Positions 1 through 9,227 of a stretch of 64,000 nucleotides of DNA are shown here, piece after piece. The DNA is taken from NCBI RefSeq assembly GCF_038396765.1, contig NZ_CP150096.1, positions 1,843,001 through 1,907,000 of the forward strand, written 5' to 3'. The notes beneath the pieces are model-generated. The model did no database searches and was not told the DNA's origin. It saw only the letters and a program-made list of their open reading frames with translations. The translations under genes and the position numbers were made by a program. This DNA is from Chitinophaga caseinilytica (GTDB lineage: Bacteria; Bacteroidota; Bacteroidia; Chitinophagales; Chitinophagaceae). Numbering within the stretch: the stretch's first letter is position 1; each line of letters starts with the position of its first letter.

Positions 1-3000
1 CGGCCAGACTGTCAATTTTTCTATCAGAAAATCTTCGCTCGAGCATTTTTTCAAACTGGTAGAGCGGCAGACGGGGTTTTCTTTCCTCTATTCGAAGGAA
101 GATATCCAGTCGCTGGAAGTATCTGACCTGGAAGTGTTCAAGACCGACCTGAACACGGCGCTGCGCAAGGCGTTCAGCGGCCAGCCCCTTACTTATACGG
201 TGCTGGACAATGTTGTGATCGTAAAGAGAAAAGCCAATTTCGCTCCTTCCGCCACGATGGAGATCCTCACGCCTGCCGCGATCGATATTTCGGGAACGGT
301 AACGGATATGGACGGCACCCCGCTGCCGGGGGCTTCCATTTTGGTCAAAGGCACCAAAAAAAGTGCGGTTTCCGACGTGGAAGGCCGGTTTACTGTATCC
401 GCCTCGGTTGGAGACGTACTGGTGGTCCGCTACGTAGGCTACAGCGAGAAAGAAGTGAAAGTCGGCCCGGAAACTACCCTCAACGTGAAGCTGGAGCTGC
501 TCCCTTCGCGCCTGCAGGGTGTTTCCATCGTAAGTACCGGTTATACCACGCTTTCAAAAGAACGCGCAGCCGGTTCATTCTCGGCTATTTCGTCGAAAGA
601 CTTGTCTAACAAAATGCAGACGAATCTGATGGAGCGGCTGGAAGGTCTTGCGCCCGGGTTCACCTTTTATAAAAACCAGCCCCAGATCCGGGGCGTATCT
701 ACATTGTATGCCGGTACCGCACCGCTGTATGTTGTAGACGGCATCCCTTACGAAGGAAGCATTGCCGCCATCAACCCGAACGATGTTGCCACAGTTACCA
801 TGCTGAAAGATGCATCGGCAGCTTCCATCTACGGCGCGCGCGCAGCCAATGGCGTCATCGTTATCGTCACCAAAGCCGGCAAGCCAGGTCCCATGCGGGT
901 CAACCTCAATAGCAGCTTCCGTGTAACGCCCCTTCCCGACAGATCTTATTTAAATCGGATGTCGAGTGCAGAGCTGGTAGACTTCCAGCGCGATATGTTC
1001 AAATATTGGTCTAATGACTACGCCGGTATCGACGAACGCCGTTTCATGCATGATGTTTATGCATTGATGTATGAAAATAAAGCTGGACATATCACGGATG
1101 CAGAGCTGGAAAGCAAGCTCGACGTTTATCGCAACCGCGACCGGTACAGCCAGGTAAAAGATGAGTTCCTTCGCAAGGCTGCGCTGGTGCAACAACATAA
1201 CCTGTCGCTGTCAGGCGGCACGGACAAACACCAGTACAACCTGTCTGTTAACTACCTGCGCGACAATCCCTACGAAAAAGAGCAGTCGAACGACCGTTTC
1301 GGCTATAACCTCCGGAATCTATTCAATCTCAATAAATGGGCCCGTCTCGACGTGAACGTATTGGGAAGCCATACCCGTGCGGAATACAATAACGGTTTCA
1401 ACGGGTATAACATCCTCAACGGCGGTAAGGCAAGCTACTATATGCTCCGGAATCCGGACGGTACGCCTGCCCAGTGGTATGCTTCCAAATCGCAATTCGA
1501 AATCGAACGGCTGAACGGATTGGGACTGCTGGATGAAACCATGTTTGCGCAAACCGAACTGAGCCAGCAATACTATCGCAACAAATCTAATTACCTGAAC
1601 ATGAACGTAGGCTTGAACCTGCGTCTTATGCAGGGGCTGTCGCTCGACGTCCGTTACCAGAATGAGCGCACTGAAGCTTTCAGCAGTCAACTGTATCGCC
1701 CGAACTCCAACTATGTGCGCACCATGTTGAACGATGCAACGGTGATGACGAACGGTGTACCGAAAGTGTACTTGCCGAATGGCGGACAGTTTGATGAAAC
1801 CCGTTCCGACAACAAGTCTTATACCCTCCGGGCCCAATTGAACTACAACCGCTTGTTCTCCGACAAACATAAGCTGCAATTGCTTGCAGGTGCGGAGCGC
1901 AGGAACGTTCACAACACCGGCACGAACGTCTATAAATACGGTTACGACGAGTTTTCCCTTTCGTACAAATCGATCGACGAGTTAACGATGCTGGGGACCA
2001 CGATCATGGGGACGGAAGCGCTGTTTAACCAGTACCGGCTGTCGCGCAGGGAGCGGGGATTCACGGATAACGAAAAGCGTTTTGTATCATTCTTCGGAAA
2101 TGGCTCTTTCACTTTCAATGAGAAGCTGACTGCAACAGGGTCTATCCGTATCGACCAGAGCAATCTTTTTGGTACGGACCCTAAATACCAATATCGTCCG
2201 CTCTGGTCTGCCGGCCTGCATTACGTTATCAGTGAAAACGACCTGCCCTGGCTGGACCGGTTGGCAGCACGTGCGACCTATGGCGTCAACGGTAACGTTT
2301 ATCAGAATTCCGGTCCTTATCTGATCAGCCAGGATGGTGGTACGAACTATTATACGAACGAGCCGCAGGCAGATATTACGGCGGCGCCGAACAATCAGCT
2401 GCGTTGGGAAAAGACGAATGTGGTGAACCTGGGGATCGATTTCAGTATATTCCGCGGCAGGCTGACGGGATCGCTGGACTTCTATAACAAGGCAACGAGC
2501 GATCTGTTGGGGCAGCTCCAGGAAGACCCTACGAAAGGCTGGTCTTCCCGCATGGTGAACTACGGAGCGATGTTCAACCGCGGGGTGGATTTGTCGGTTA
2601 CGAGCGAGAACCTCCGCATGAGGGATTTCCGCTGGTCAACCACGTTCAACTTCAACTATAACAAAAACGAGCTGACCGACCTGTACGTTTCCGCCAACCA
2701 GGTGATCGACTTTTTGTACAATCCGCAAAACAGGGTCGGGCTGCCGATGAATACGCTTTACAGCGTCCGTTACGCAGGTCTCAATTCCAGCGGCCGCCCG
2801 CAGGCGAAAACCAAAGACGGCACCATTGTTACGGATGCGGCTAAGCTGACTACCGACGACCTGGTGAATTCCGGAACTACCGTTCCCCCGTTCTCCGCTT
2901 CGCTGATCAACAACGTGAAGTATAAGAACTTTGAGCTCTACTTCATGTTCATGTATTATGGCGGCCATGTAATGCGCGATGTTATCGCCCCCTACCTGAC

Positions 3001-3406
3001 AAAGCTGCCGGAGCTGAACTATACTTCCAATATGGACCGCCTGGCGATGAATTACTGGCGCAATCCGGGAGACGAAAACATCCCCGGCATGGCTCCTGCA
3101 TATTACCAGCAGGCTCCCACCGGCACTACAATGTTGTGGGACGCTGCGGATGTGAATATCGCGAAAGCCAGCTATCTCAAGCTGCGCGACGTAACGCTCG
3201 CGTATAATCTCCCGTCTTCCCTGCTCGATAAATACAAAATCAAGGGCCTTCGCGTAAGCATGCAGGTGCAGAATCCCTGGAGATGGACGGCTAACAGTCA
3301 GCGTCTGGACCCTGAAGTTTGGTCCGGCCTCACGCTTACGAATTATGCTACCCGTGGCGTACTGGCGCCGGCTAGCTACACTTTTGGCCTTAATCTTTCC
3401 TTCTAA
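1..3406 (+). CDS. SusC/RagA-family TonB-dependent outer membrane transporter, 5' truncated
   Basis: This is an outer-membrane TonB-dependent beta-barrel that would import a ligand handed over by its SusD partner. The reading frame is open from base 2, so the true start lies before the window; the first in-frame start-like codon, GTG at 134, falls inside the STN domain and is not the start. Visible in order: an STN domain (to about base 240), a carboxypeptidase-D-like beta-sandwich (DISGTVTDMDGTPLPGAS), a plug with LYVVDGIPYEG and IYGARAANGVIVIVTKAGK, and a long barrel ending in an aromatic residue (GLNLSF). The STN domain implies signalling to a FecR/sigma pair, probably just upstream. The plug opening STGYTTLSKERAAGSF belongs to a SusC subgroup that I recall near thioredoxin and peptidase genes. 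The substrate is unknown. Confidence 0.95.
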   Translation, partial: GQTVNFSIRKSSLEHFFKLVERQTGFSFLYSKEDIQSLEVSDLEVFKTDLNTALRKAFSGQPLTYTVLDNVVIVKRKANFAPSATMEILTPAAIDISGTVTDMDGTPLPGASILVKGTKKSAVSDVEGRFTVSASVGDVLVVRYVGYSEKEVKVGPETTLNVKLELLPSRLQGVSIVSTGYTTLSKERAAGSFSAISSKDLSNKMQTNLMERLEGLAPGFTFYKNQPQIRGVSTLYAGTAPLYVVDGIPYEGSIAAINPNDVATVTMLKDASAASIYGARAANGVIVIVTKAGKPGPMRVNLNSSFRVTPLPDRSYLNRMSSAELVDFQRDMFKYWSNDYAGIDERRFMHDVYALMYENKAGHITDAELESKLDVYRNRDRYSQVKDEFLRKAALVQQHNLSLSGGTDKHQYNLSVNYLRDNPYEKEQSNDRFGYNLRNLFNLNKWARLDVNVLGSHTRAEYNNGFNGYNILNGGKASYYMLRNPDGTPAQWYASKSQFEIERLNGLGLLDETMFAQTELSQQYYRNKSNYLNMNVGLNLRLMQGLSLDVRYQNERTEAFSSQLYRPNSNYVRTMLNDATVMTNGVPKVYLPNGGQFDETRSDNKSYTLRAQLNYNRLFSDKHKLQLLAGAERRNVHNTGTNVYKYGYDEFSLSYKSIDELTMLGTTIMGTEALFNQYRLSRRERGFTDNEKRFVSFFGNGSFTFNEKLTATGSIRIDQSNLFGTDPKYQYRPLWSAGLHYVISENDLPWLDRLAARATYGVNGNVYQNSGPYLISQDGGTNYYTNEPQADITAAPNNQLRWEKTNVVNLGIDFSIFRGRLTGSLDFYNKATSDLLGQLQEDPTKGWSSRMVNYGAMFNRGVDLSVTSENLRMRDFRWSTTFNFNYNKNELTDLYVSANQVIDFLYNPQNRVGLPMNTLYSVRYAGLNSSGRPQAKTKDGTIVTDAAKLTTDDLVNSGTTVPPFSASLINNVKYKNFELYFMFMYYGGHVMRDVIAPYLTKLPELNYTSNMDRLAMNYWRNPGDENIPGMAPAYYQQAPTGTTMLWDAADVNIAKASYLKLRDVTLAYNLPSSLLDKYKIKGLRVSMQVQNPWRWTANSQRLDPEVWSGLTLTNYATRGVLAPASYTFGLNLSF

Positions 3407-3408
3407 AC

Positions 3409-4866
3409 ATGCGCAAGATGAAAAAAACGATATATGGCTTCTTTGCCGCCGCCGCTATCCTCATAGCCACTGGCTGTAACAAGTACCTCGACATCAAACC
3501 CAAAGGATTTACCATTCCCGAGTTTGTAGACGATTACCAAAAATTGCTGAATAGCCTGACGCTGTACCGCGCTGTTTCATCCTATCCCGTATTCCTGACA
3601 GACGATGTTCAGGCCGGGCTTGAAAACGATGTGAACAAATCCGCGGGCTTCAGCCGTTACGCGCTTTTCAAACGGAACCTGTATACGTTTGCAGGTGGCC
3701 AGGTGATGGAGCAGGGACAGCAGGACGTTCAATGGGAACCGTCTTATTCTCACATCTTCACCTATAATGCGATCATTAACAACGTGATGAAAGCCAAAGA
3801 CGGCAGTGATGCGGAAAAACGCCGCATTCGTGCGGAGGCGCTTGTTGGCCGTGCCTACGAATACATGACACTGGTGAACCTGTATGCAAAGCACTATGAT
3901 GCGGCCTCTGCCTCCAAAGACCTCGGCGTACCGATGCTCCTTTCCGAAGACATCAACGAGAAATACAACAGGGTATCGGTAGCAGAAGTATATGCACAGA
4001 TTCAGAAGGATCTGGACGAAGCAACGCCGAATCTTTCCGTACGCGTTCCCAACGCTTACCATCCGCCCAAAAGCGTAGGTTATGCGTTCTTAAGCCGTAT
4101 GTACCTCTACATGGGCGATTATCAGAAAGCACTCGCCAATGCGAACGAAGCCCTGAAGCTCAACAACGAGCTGATGGACTACAAAATCTACACTACGAAG
4201 AAAGGTACCTTCGGCCGCGTGTGCAAATTGACTGACAGCACGGCATTCCCTGAAGTGCAGAAGAACGTGGAAACCGTTTGGGCAAGACTGACTTCTTCCA
4301 GCAACGGTACCGTGTATGCCGAAGTATACGCTACGGAAGATCTTATTGAAACCTATAAAAGGAACCTGCCCGCCGGTGCAGAAGACTATCGTTATAAGCT
4401 GTTCTATTGCGATGGAACGGCACAGTTCGGCACCGCGGTATTGAAGTTCCCGGGCCGCGTCCTGTGGGCTTCTTACGTGGATGCCAACGTAGGCCTCTCC
4501 ACACCGGAAGTTATTCTGACCGCTGCCGAATGCGAGGCCCGCATCGGAGATAAAAATAAAGCGATGGCGCACATCAACCGTCTTCGCGACATGCGGATCA
4601 CCAACAATCAGGCCCTAACCGCCGCAAACGGAGAAGCAGCCCTTCGCATTGTGCTAGACGAACGCCGTCGTGAAATGGCTTTCGTTGGCCCTAACCGCCT
4701 CTTCGATCTGAAGCGCCTCAACAAGGACCCGCGCTTCGCGAAAGCGGTGACACACAAACATGAAAGCCAGACATGGACGCTCCCGGCGAACGACAACAGG
4801 TACATCCTGCCCGTTCCCCCGCGCGTACTGTCCATGAACCCCGGCATACCGCAATACGAAAGATAA
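3409..4866 (+). CDS. SusD/RagB-family surface lipoprotein
   Basis: This is the substrate-binding lid partner of the SusC gene that ends 2 bases upstream, so the two are co-transcribed and probably translationally coupled. The protein has 485 residues with a lipoprotein signal ending ILIATGC (Cys23), followed by NKYLDIKPKG as in many SusD proteins. The middle region has TPR-like helices (EALVGRAYEYMTLVNLYAKHY) and the C-terminus carries the usual RDMRITNN and ERRREMAFVGPNRLFDLKR segments. It is expected on the outer leaflet of the outer membrane. The ligand cannot be read from sequence. Confidence 0.94.
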   Translation: MRKMKKTIYGFFAAAAILIATGCNKYLDIKPKGFTIPEFVDDYQKLLNSLTLYRAVSSYPVFLTDDVQAGLENDVNKSAGFSRYALFKRNLYTFAGGQVMEQGQQDVQWEPSYSHIFTYNAIINNVMKAKDGSDAEKRRIRAEALVGRAYEYMTLVNLYAKHYDAASASKDLGVPMLLSEDINEKYNRVSVAEVYAQIQKDLDEATPNLSVRVPNAYHPPKSVGYAFLSRMYLYMGDYQKALANANEALKLNNELMDYKIYTTKKGTFGRVCKLTDSTAFPEVQKNVETVWARLTSSSNGTVYAEVYATEDLIETYKRNLPAGAEDYRYKLFYCDGTAQFGTAVLKFPGRVLWASYVDANVGLSTPEVILTAAECEARIGDKNKAMAHINRLRDMRITNNQALTAANGEAALRIVLDERRREMAFVGPNRLFDLKRLNKDPRFAKAVTHKHESQTWTLPANDNRYILPVPPRVLSMNPGIPQYER

Positions 4867-4916
4867 AACCAATCATTTCTTTCTTAACCACGAGTGACAA
4901 ACCCATACAATCAAGC

Positions 4917-4943
4917 GGCGCCGGATTTCCCGGCGCCCTTTTT
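4917..4943 (+). terminator. Rho-independent terminator after susCD
   Basis: Perfect 8-bp arms GGCGCCGG and CCGGCGCC with a 5-base loop, followed by CTTTTT. It ends only 12 bases before the ATG of the thioredoxin gene, so that gene either relies on readthrough or has its promoter inside or upstream of the hairpin. Confidence 0.85.
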
Positions 4944-4955
4944 AAAAACTGCATC

Positions 4956-6149
4956 ATGAAACCATTCTTACTGATCTTCGCCCTTTTCACCTCCCTCACG
5001 CTCCGCGCACAAGAAGAAGGCATCCGCTTCGGCACCGCGTCCTGGAGCGAAACGCTCGCCCAGGCCGGGAAGGAAAATAAACTCGTGTTCCTCGATTGCT
5101 ACACCTCCTGGTGCGCGCCCTGCAAATGGATGGACAAAAACGTGTTCGTCCTCAAAAACATCGCCGACTTCTATAACGGCCAGTTCGTGAACACGAAATT
5201 CGATATGGAAAAAGGAGAAGGGATCGAACTGCGGAAAAAATACAACGTCCAATCTTTTCCGACCTATCTGTTCATCAATTCCAAAGGCGAAATCGTACAC
5301 CGCACCGGATCGCGGATGACGGCCGAAGAATTCCTGGAAGAAGGGCGCATGGCGGCAGATCCCGACCGCAGCCTGTCGTCTGTGGCAAAACGATACGCTG
5401 AAGGCCAGCGCGATATTCCTTTCCTCCTCAATTACTACCTCGCCCTCAACCGCTCCGACCGGCAGGCGTCTGAAAAAATCGCAGCTGAAATCGCCGCAAA
5501 GATGACCGACAGCACGCTGGGCACGCCCCTCGGCTGGAAGGCAATCAAAAACCTGGCACGCTCCAGCAATGATAAATTCGGCAAATACTTCCTCGCACAC
5601 ACCGACGATTTCAAGCATTACACCACCGGCGCGGACCTGGATGCGCTGACAGACAGGCTGCTGTCGAGCACCCTCTACGGATATGTGTATGCAGGTAACG
5701 AAGCCGCGTTCTACGAAGGGCTGAAGCATTTCTCGAAATCCAAATCCATCGAGCGGCAGCAACAGGCGGTAATGCTGGAAGCAGAATTCCTGCAGCGCGA
5801 GGGCCGCGCGAAACAATACATCGCGCTGACAGACAAGGCAATGAAAGGCGTACTGAAGGATCAGGCGGAAAAGTTGAGCTTCCTGGCGAGGCGCGTGAGC
5901 GGTAAAAAGGAAGCTGATGAAAAGATGAAGCCTTTCCTCCCGCAAGCTTACAAACTGGCGAAAAAGGCCGTGGAACTGGATCCGGAAGAATACAGTGTGC
6001 AAAGCACCTTCGGCTGGATCTGCCTGTCGCTCAGGAAAAAGGACGAAGGCTTGAAAGCCGCCCGCAAAGCGCGCGCGCTGGCCGATGCCGAAACGTCCAA
6101 AATCCAGAAGCTCGCGCAGGAACTGGTAGACGAATTCGATCGCTTATAA
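4956..6149 (+). CDS. Periplasmic thioredoxin-fold protein with helical C-terminal domain
   Basis: A 397-residue exported protein. The ATG at 4956 was chosen because it gives a clean signal peptide (MKPFLLIFALFTSLTLRAQ); the longer frame from 4773 overlaps susD. The thioredoxin domain follows (about 25-140) with the redox motif WCAPC (Cys53, Cys56) and the cis-Pro segment QSFPTYLF. The rest is helical and ends in a TPR-like stretch (AYKLAKKAVELDPEEYSVQS). The family acts as periplasmic disulfide reductase or oxidase. Its position behind susCD suggests it serves the same locus, for instance by handling disulfides of an imported peptide, but that is inference. The terminator in its leader is unusual. 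Confidence 0.9.
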   Translation: MKPFLLIFALFTSLTLRAQEEGIRFGTASWSETLAQAGKENKLVFLDCYTSWCAPCKWMDKNVFVLKNIADFYNGQFVNTKFDMEKGEGIELRKKYNVQSFPTYLFINSKGEIVHRTGSRMTAEEFLEEGRMAADPDRSLSSVAKRYAEGQRDIPFLLNYYLALNRSDRQASEKIAAEIAAKMTDSTLGTPLGWKAIKNLARSSNDKFGKYFLAHTDDFKHYTTGADLDALTDRLLSSTLYGYVYAGNEAAFYEGLKHFSKSKSIERQQQAVMLEAEFLQREGRAKQYIALTDKAMKGVLKDQAEKLSFLARRVSGKKEADEKMKPFLPQAYKLAKKAVELDPEEYSVQSTFGWICLSLRKKDEGLKAARKARALADAETSKIQKLAQELVDEFDRL

Positions 6150-6179
6150 GCATAACGGTTGATAATATATGCGATAACA

Positions 6180-6206
6180 GGGCCCCGGATTTCTCCGGGG
6201 CCCTTT
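6180..6206. terminator. Terminator between convergent genes
   Basis: Arms GGGCCCCGGA (6180-6189) and TCCGGGGCCC (6194-6203) form a perfect 10-bp stem with a 4-base loop and a TTTG TTT tail on the plus strand. It lies between the convergent thioredoxin and deacetylase genes. The tail is weaker for the minus strand. Confidence 0.8.
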
Positions 6207-6208
6207 GT

Positions 6209-7150
6209 TTATGCCCGGATGATCGCCGGATCGGCAAGCGCCATGGCGGCGATCTCGTCTTTTCGCATGAACGCCACACCGGAATGTTTTTGCATGTACC
6301 GGAACATTTCGCGCGCGGCCCTTACCATTTGCGGCGTTCCGCCGATGCGGTCGTGAAAGCTCACGGAAAGCATTCTGCGTTTGCGGGCGCTTTCCTCGTA
6401 CAACTCGTCGAATTCCATTTTGACCTGTTCGAGGAATTGCCCCGTCGAAAAATGCCTGCCCTCGATGAGGAGGATATCGTTGCAGCGCAATGTGTAAGGC
6501 ACCACCGCGAAATCTTTACCGTTCAGTTCGATGAGGAACGGCTCGTCGCGGCCGAGATCGTCGATGTGATAGGTGAACCCCAGTTCCTGGAGGATGCGCA
6601 GCGTGTTGGGGCCGCGGCGCAGCCAGTTGGCGTTGTAGCCTTTCGGTGTAACGCCCGTGGCCGCGCGAACCGCCGCCACGCCGTCTGCTATGAATTTTTT
6701 CTCTTCGGCGTAATCCATCGCATATTGGCTGCTCCAGTTCATGCCATGGGCGGCGGCTTCGTGCCCCCGCGCCACGATCTCTTTCGCCAGCGCAGGGTTT
6801 TTCAGCACGGCGGAGCCCACCATGTGCGAAGTGACCTTGATACCCAGTTTGTCCCAGTTGTCGAGCATGCGCGGGATGCCCTCCTGGTAACCGTATGCGT
6901 ACCAGGTAGCGGCGGGGAGGTCGGCGTGGCCGGGGGCCATGTTCGGAGGAAAGGGACTTTCGGCTTCGGGAGGCTGGCCGCCCGATTCGAATTGCATGGA
7001 AACGGAAACGAGGAGCCGCGCACCGTTCGGCCAGCGTAATGGAACGGCGGCGTTACCCAGTGCCGGGGCGGCCAGGGCGGAGTGGGAGCCCACGATGCCG
7101 GAGAGGCCCAGCAGGCCTGTGTTTTGGAGGAATTTTCTTCTGTTTTGCAT
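6209..7150 (-). CDS. Tat-exported polysaccharide deacetylase-fold (PuuE-like) protein
   Basis: 313 residues, starting at the ATG at 7150. The start gives a twin-arginine-type signal (NRRKFLQNTG then a hydrophobic stretch ending HSALA). The fold resembles the NodB/PuuE branch: MQFESGG where NodB enzymes have TFDDG, then SHMVGSAVLK, GHEAAAHGMNW and a late SFHDRIGG. The usual Asp-Asp and His-x3-His metal ligands are altered as in allantoinase-like PuuE proteins, so metal-dependent deacetylation should not be assumed. It starts one base after the DoxX stop (TGA, one base, ATG), so the pair is translationally coupled. The role of the pair is unknown. Confidence 0.85.
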   Translation of the reverse strand: MQNRRKFLQNTGLLGLSGIVGSHSALAAPALGNAAVPLRWPNGARLLVSVSMQFESGGQPPEAESPFPPNMAPGHADLPAATWYAYGYQEGIPRMLDNWDKLGIKVTSHMVGSAVLKNPALAKEIVARGHEAAAHGMNWSSQYAMDYAEEKKFIADGVAAVRAATGVTPKGYNANWLRRGPNTLRILQELGFTYHIDDLGRDEPFLIELNGKDFAVVPYTLRCNDILLIEGRHFSTGQFLEQVKMEFDELYEESARKRRMLSVSFHDRIGGTPQMVRAAREMFRYMQKHSGVAFMRKDEIAAMALADPAIIRA

Positions 7151-7151
7151 G

Positions 7152-7547
7152 TCAATGTTTTTGAATGAGCTGATCCAGCGCCCAGCCGTTGTATTGCACG
7201 AACTGGAGGAGCAATGCGAAAAGCGCCGCATGAATGAGCTGGGAAGGGATGGCCTCCCAGTTCTCGATGAGGGAAGTGCCGAGGATGAGCAATGCCATGG
7301 TGACGCCGCCCGCCACAAGCGCCGGCCGCGTGAACAGTCCCAGGAGCAGGAGCAGCCCGATCGCGAACTCCGCCACCGGAAGCGCGTAACTGAAGGGCTC
7401 CACCAGGCTTTTCGGCAACATCGATCGCTCGAAACTACCGGTCATCCAGGTGCTGAAAGCACGGAGCTTCGGCAGGCGGACCAACCCATGGCCGAACATG
7501 CTAGCGCCCAGCGCCAGGCGCAGCAACAGAAATACGGTTGTATGCAT
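7152..7547 (-). CDS. DoxX-family membrane protein
   Basis: 131 residues and about four membrane helices, with the DoxX hallmarks RLALGASMFGHGLVRL near the N-terminus and FAIGLLLLLGLFTRPALVAG in the middle. ATG 7547 is preferred over the TTG at 7568. It is the first gene of a two-gene unit with the Tat-exported deacetylase-like protein and is divergent from an AraC regulator 83 bases away, which may control it. DoxX proteins are linked to thiol or quinone redox chemistry in several phyla, but no specific role is visible here. Confidence 0.88.
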   Translation of the reverse strand: MHTTVFLLLRLALGASMFGHGLVRLPKLRAFSTWMTGSFERSMLPKSLVEPFSYALPVAEFAIGLLLLLGLFTRPALVAGGVTMALLILGTSLIENWEAIPSQLIHAALFALLLQFVQYNGWALDQLIQKH

Positions 7548-7593
7548 GTGATTTAATTTATTGTACAAAGTTGGGTAGCATTTACCTGTATTG

Positions 7594-7626
7594 TTTGTAC
7601 GATGATGGGAAAATCAGGTATCTTTG
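7594..7626 (+). promoter_or_regulatory. Bacteroidetes-type promoter for araC-family gene
   Basis: TTTG at 7594-7597 and TATCTTTG at 7619-7626 match the TTG / TAnnTTTG promoter pattern of this phylum with a 21-base spacer. The ATG at 7631 is 4 bases past the box, so the transcript could be leaderless. A perfect palindrome TTGTACAA (7561-7568) and a second TTTGTAC (7594-7600) lie in the same divergent gap and could be regulator sites. Confidence 0.6.
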
Positions 7627-7630
7627 CGGG

Positions 7631-8467
7631 ATGGACATTCGGCACATGTACCAGTCTTTCGCGCTGGAATACCTTGAAGCGGACCACTACGAAGCCCGCA
7701 GGCACAGGAACACCTATTTCGAACTGGTGTTCGTGCTGGAAGGGGAGGGCGTGCAGATCATCAACGATCACCGGCTGCATTACACCCGAAACAAGTTGTT
7801 CGTCATTTTCCCGGAAGACACGCACGATTTCGAGATCCATTCCACCACCCGGTTATGCTTCATCCGTTTCAACCGCGAACACCTCCGCACGATGGGACAG
7901 GAATGGCTCCGGCAGCTGGAATTCATTTTTAACCACCACCATCACCTGCCCGGTTGCGTGCTGGTCAACACGGCAGATAAACCGCTCGTCCGCGCGATTG
8001 CCGAAGCCATGCTGCGCGAACGGGAGAGCGAAGCGCCCCATCGCGATGAAGTACTGACGCAGCTCCTCAATACCCTCATCGTTGTCGCCGCCCGCAACAT
8101 CCGGCTCATGGCGCCTTTGCCGGGCAGGAAAGACCTCCAGGGCACTGCTTCGGCTTTGCTGCACTACATCCATGAACATATCGCCGAACCCGAGGCGCTG
8201 CGCGCGGAGAAGATCGCAGCCCATTGCCACATCAGCCCCGGTTACATCAGCGAATATTTTAAAAGCAAAACCGGGCTCAGCATGCAGGAATACATCATGA
8301 ATTACCGGATGAAGCTCGTGGAAACCCGCCTCCGGTACACAGATATGCAGGTGAGCGAAATCGTGGACGAACTGGGGTTCAGCGATGCGAGCCACCTCCA
8401 CCGGCTGTTCCGCAAACACAGCGGCATGGCGCCCGGCGCCTTCAGGAAATCTCTTGGGAACGATTGA
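7631..8467 (+). CDS. AraC-family transcriptional regulator
   Basis: 278 residues. The N-terminal half is a cupin-like ligand domain (NTYFELVFVLEGEG, then KLFVIFPEDTHDFEI); the C-terminal half is a double helix-turn-helix with the family pattern HCHISPGYISEYFKSKTG and ELGFSDASHLHRLFRKHSG. ATG 7631 is chosen because it sits immediately after a good promoter box and in front of the conserved cupin; upstream frame extension to 7538 lacks conserved features. Divergent to doxX and the deacetylase-like gene, which are its likely targets. The ligand is unknown. Confidence 0.92.
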   Translation: MDIRHMYQSFALEYLEADHYEARRHRNTYFELVFVLEGEGVQIINDHRLHYTRNKLFVIFPEDTHDFEIHSTTRLCFIRFNREHLRTMGQEWLRQLEFIFNHHHHLPGCVLVNTADKPLVRAIAEAMLRERESEAPHRDEVLTQLLNTLIVVAARNIRLMAPLPGRKDLQGTASALLHYIHEHIAEPEALRAEKIAAHCHISPGYISEYFKSKTGLSMQEYIMNYRMKLVETRLRYTDMQVSEIVDELGFSDASHLHRLFRKHSGMAPGAFRKSLGND

Positions 8468-8577
8468 CCCGCTGGCCCGCCCATCCCGGAAATGTGCCGC
8501 TCGCGCAGGCGAAGCGCCGTACGGTCGTACAATCCAACCGCGAAAAATGCCGGAAAAGTCCGTACTTTTATTGCTTG

Positions 8578-9174
8578 ATGCCGGCATATTCGACATATAC
8601 GGACGAGCAGTTATATGAATTGCTGCAGGGGGACGATCAGGACGCATTTACGGAGATTTACCAACGCTACTGGAAGACGCTCTACCAGCGGGCCCGTGCC
8701 ATGCTGAACGACGGGCCGCTGGCGCAAGACGTGGTGCAGGAGGTGTTCATTTCCCTCTGGAACCGCCGTGCAGACGTCCGGATCGAAAAAATCGGCGCCT
8801 ATCTGCACCAGGCCGTCCGTTTCCAGGAACTTAAAGCTCTGCACCGCCTCCAGTCAGATGCCGCTTTCTACGACCGGCTGGCATCCATCACCCAAGACCT
8901 CATCGATCACGAGCCCTTGCTTTATAACGAGATGGAAAGCATCGTCCGCAACCTCCTCAGCCGCCTGCCCGAAGATCAGCGCAACATCCTGCGCCTGAGC
9001 CGGGAAGAGGGGCTGACGTACCGGGAGATCGCGGAAAAACTGGGGATTTCCATCAAAACCGTCGAAAAGAAAATTTCTTTGTCGCTCCGCGCCATCCGCA
9101 AAGGGATGGACGGTTCGTTCCCCCTGCTCCTCTCTTTCGCGCTGGTGGCCCCTGCCGGCGTTGCGCACCTGTAA
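8578..9174 (+). CDS. ECF RNA polymerase sigma factor (Bacteroidetes expansion type)
   Basis: 198 residues from ATG 8578. Region 2 is seen in FTEIYQRYWKTLYQRARAML and QDVVQEVFISLWNRR; region 4 in LPEDQRNILRLSREEGLTYR and EIAEKLGISIKTVEKKI. The protein ends in a hydrophobic stretch (SFPLLLSFALVAPAGVAHL), as do the other two sigma factors here. There is no adjacent fecR or susC gene, so it is an orphan; the next gene is a secreted esterase 53 bases downstream. Its regulator and regulon are not visible. Confidence 0.92.
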   Translation: MPAYSTYTDEQLYELLQGDDQDAFTEIYQRYWKTLYQRARAMLNDGPLAQDVVQEVFISLWNRRADVRIEKIGAYLHQAVRFQELKALHRLQSDAAFYDRLASITQDLIDHEPLLYNEMESIVRNLLSRLPEDQRNILRLSREEGLTYREIAEKLGISIKTVEKKISLSLRAIRKGMDGSFPLLLSFALVAPAGVAHL

Positions 9175-9227
9175 ATCGTTTGAAAAAGAGGGATTCCCGC
9201 TGTATATTAAGGCCGCAAATTCCTTGT

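Noticed and set aside
4773..4955. Longer N-terminus of the thioredoxin protein
   Set aside because: Overlaps susD and lacks conservation features; the signal peptide begins at 4956.
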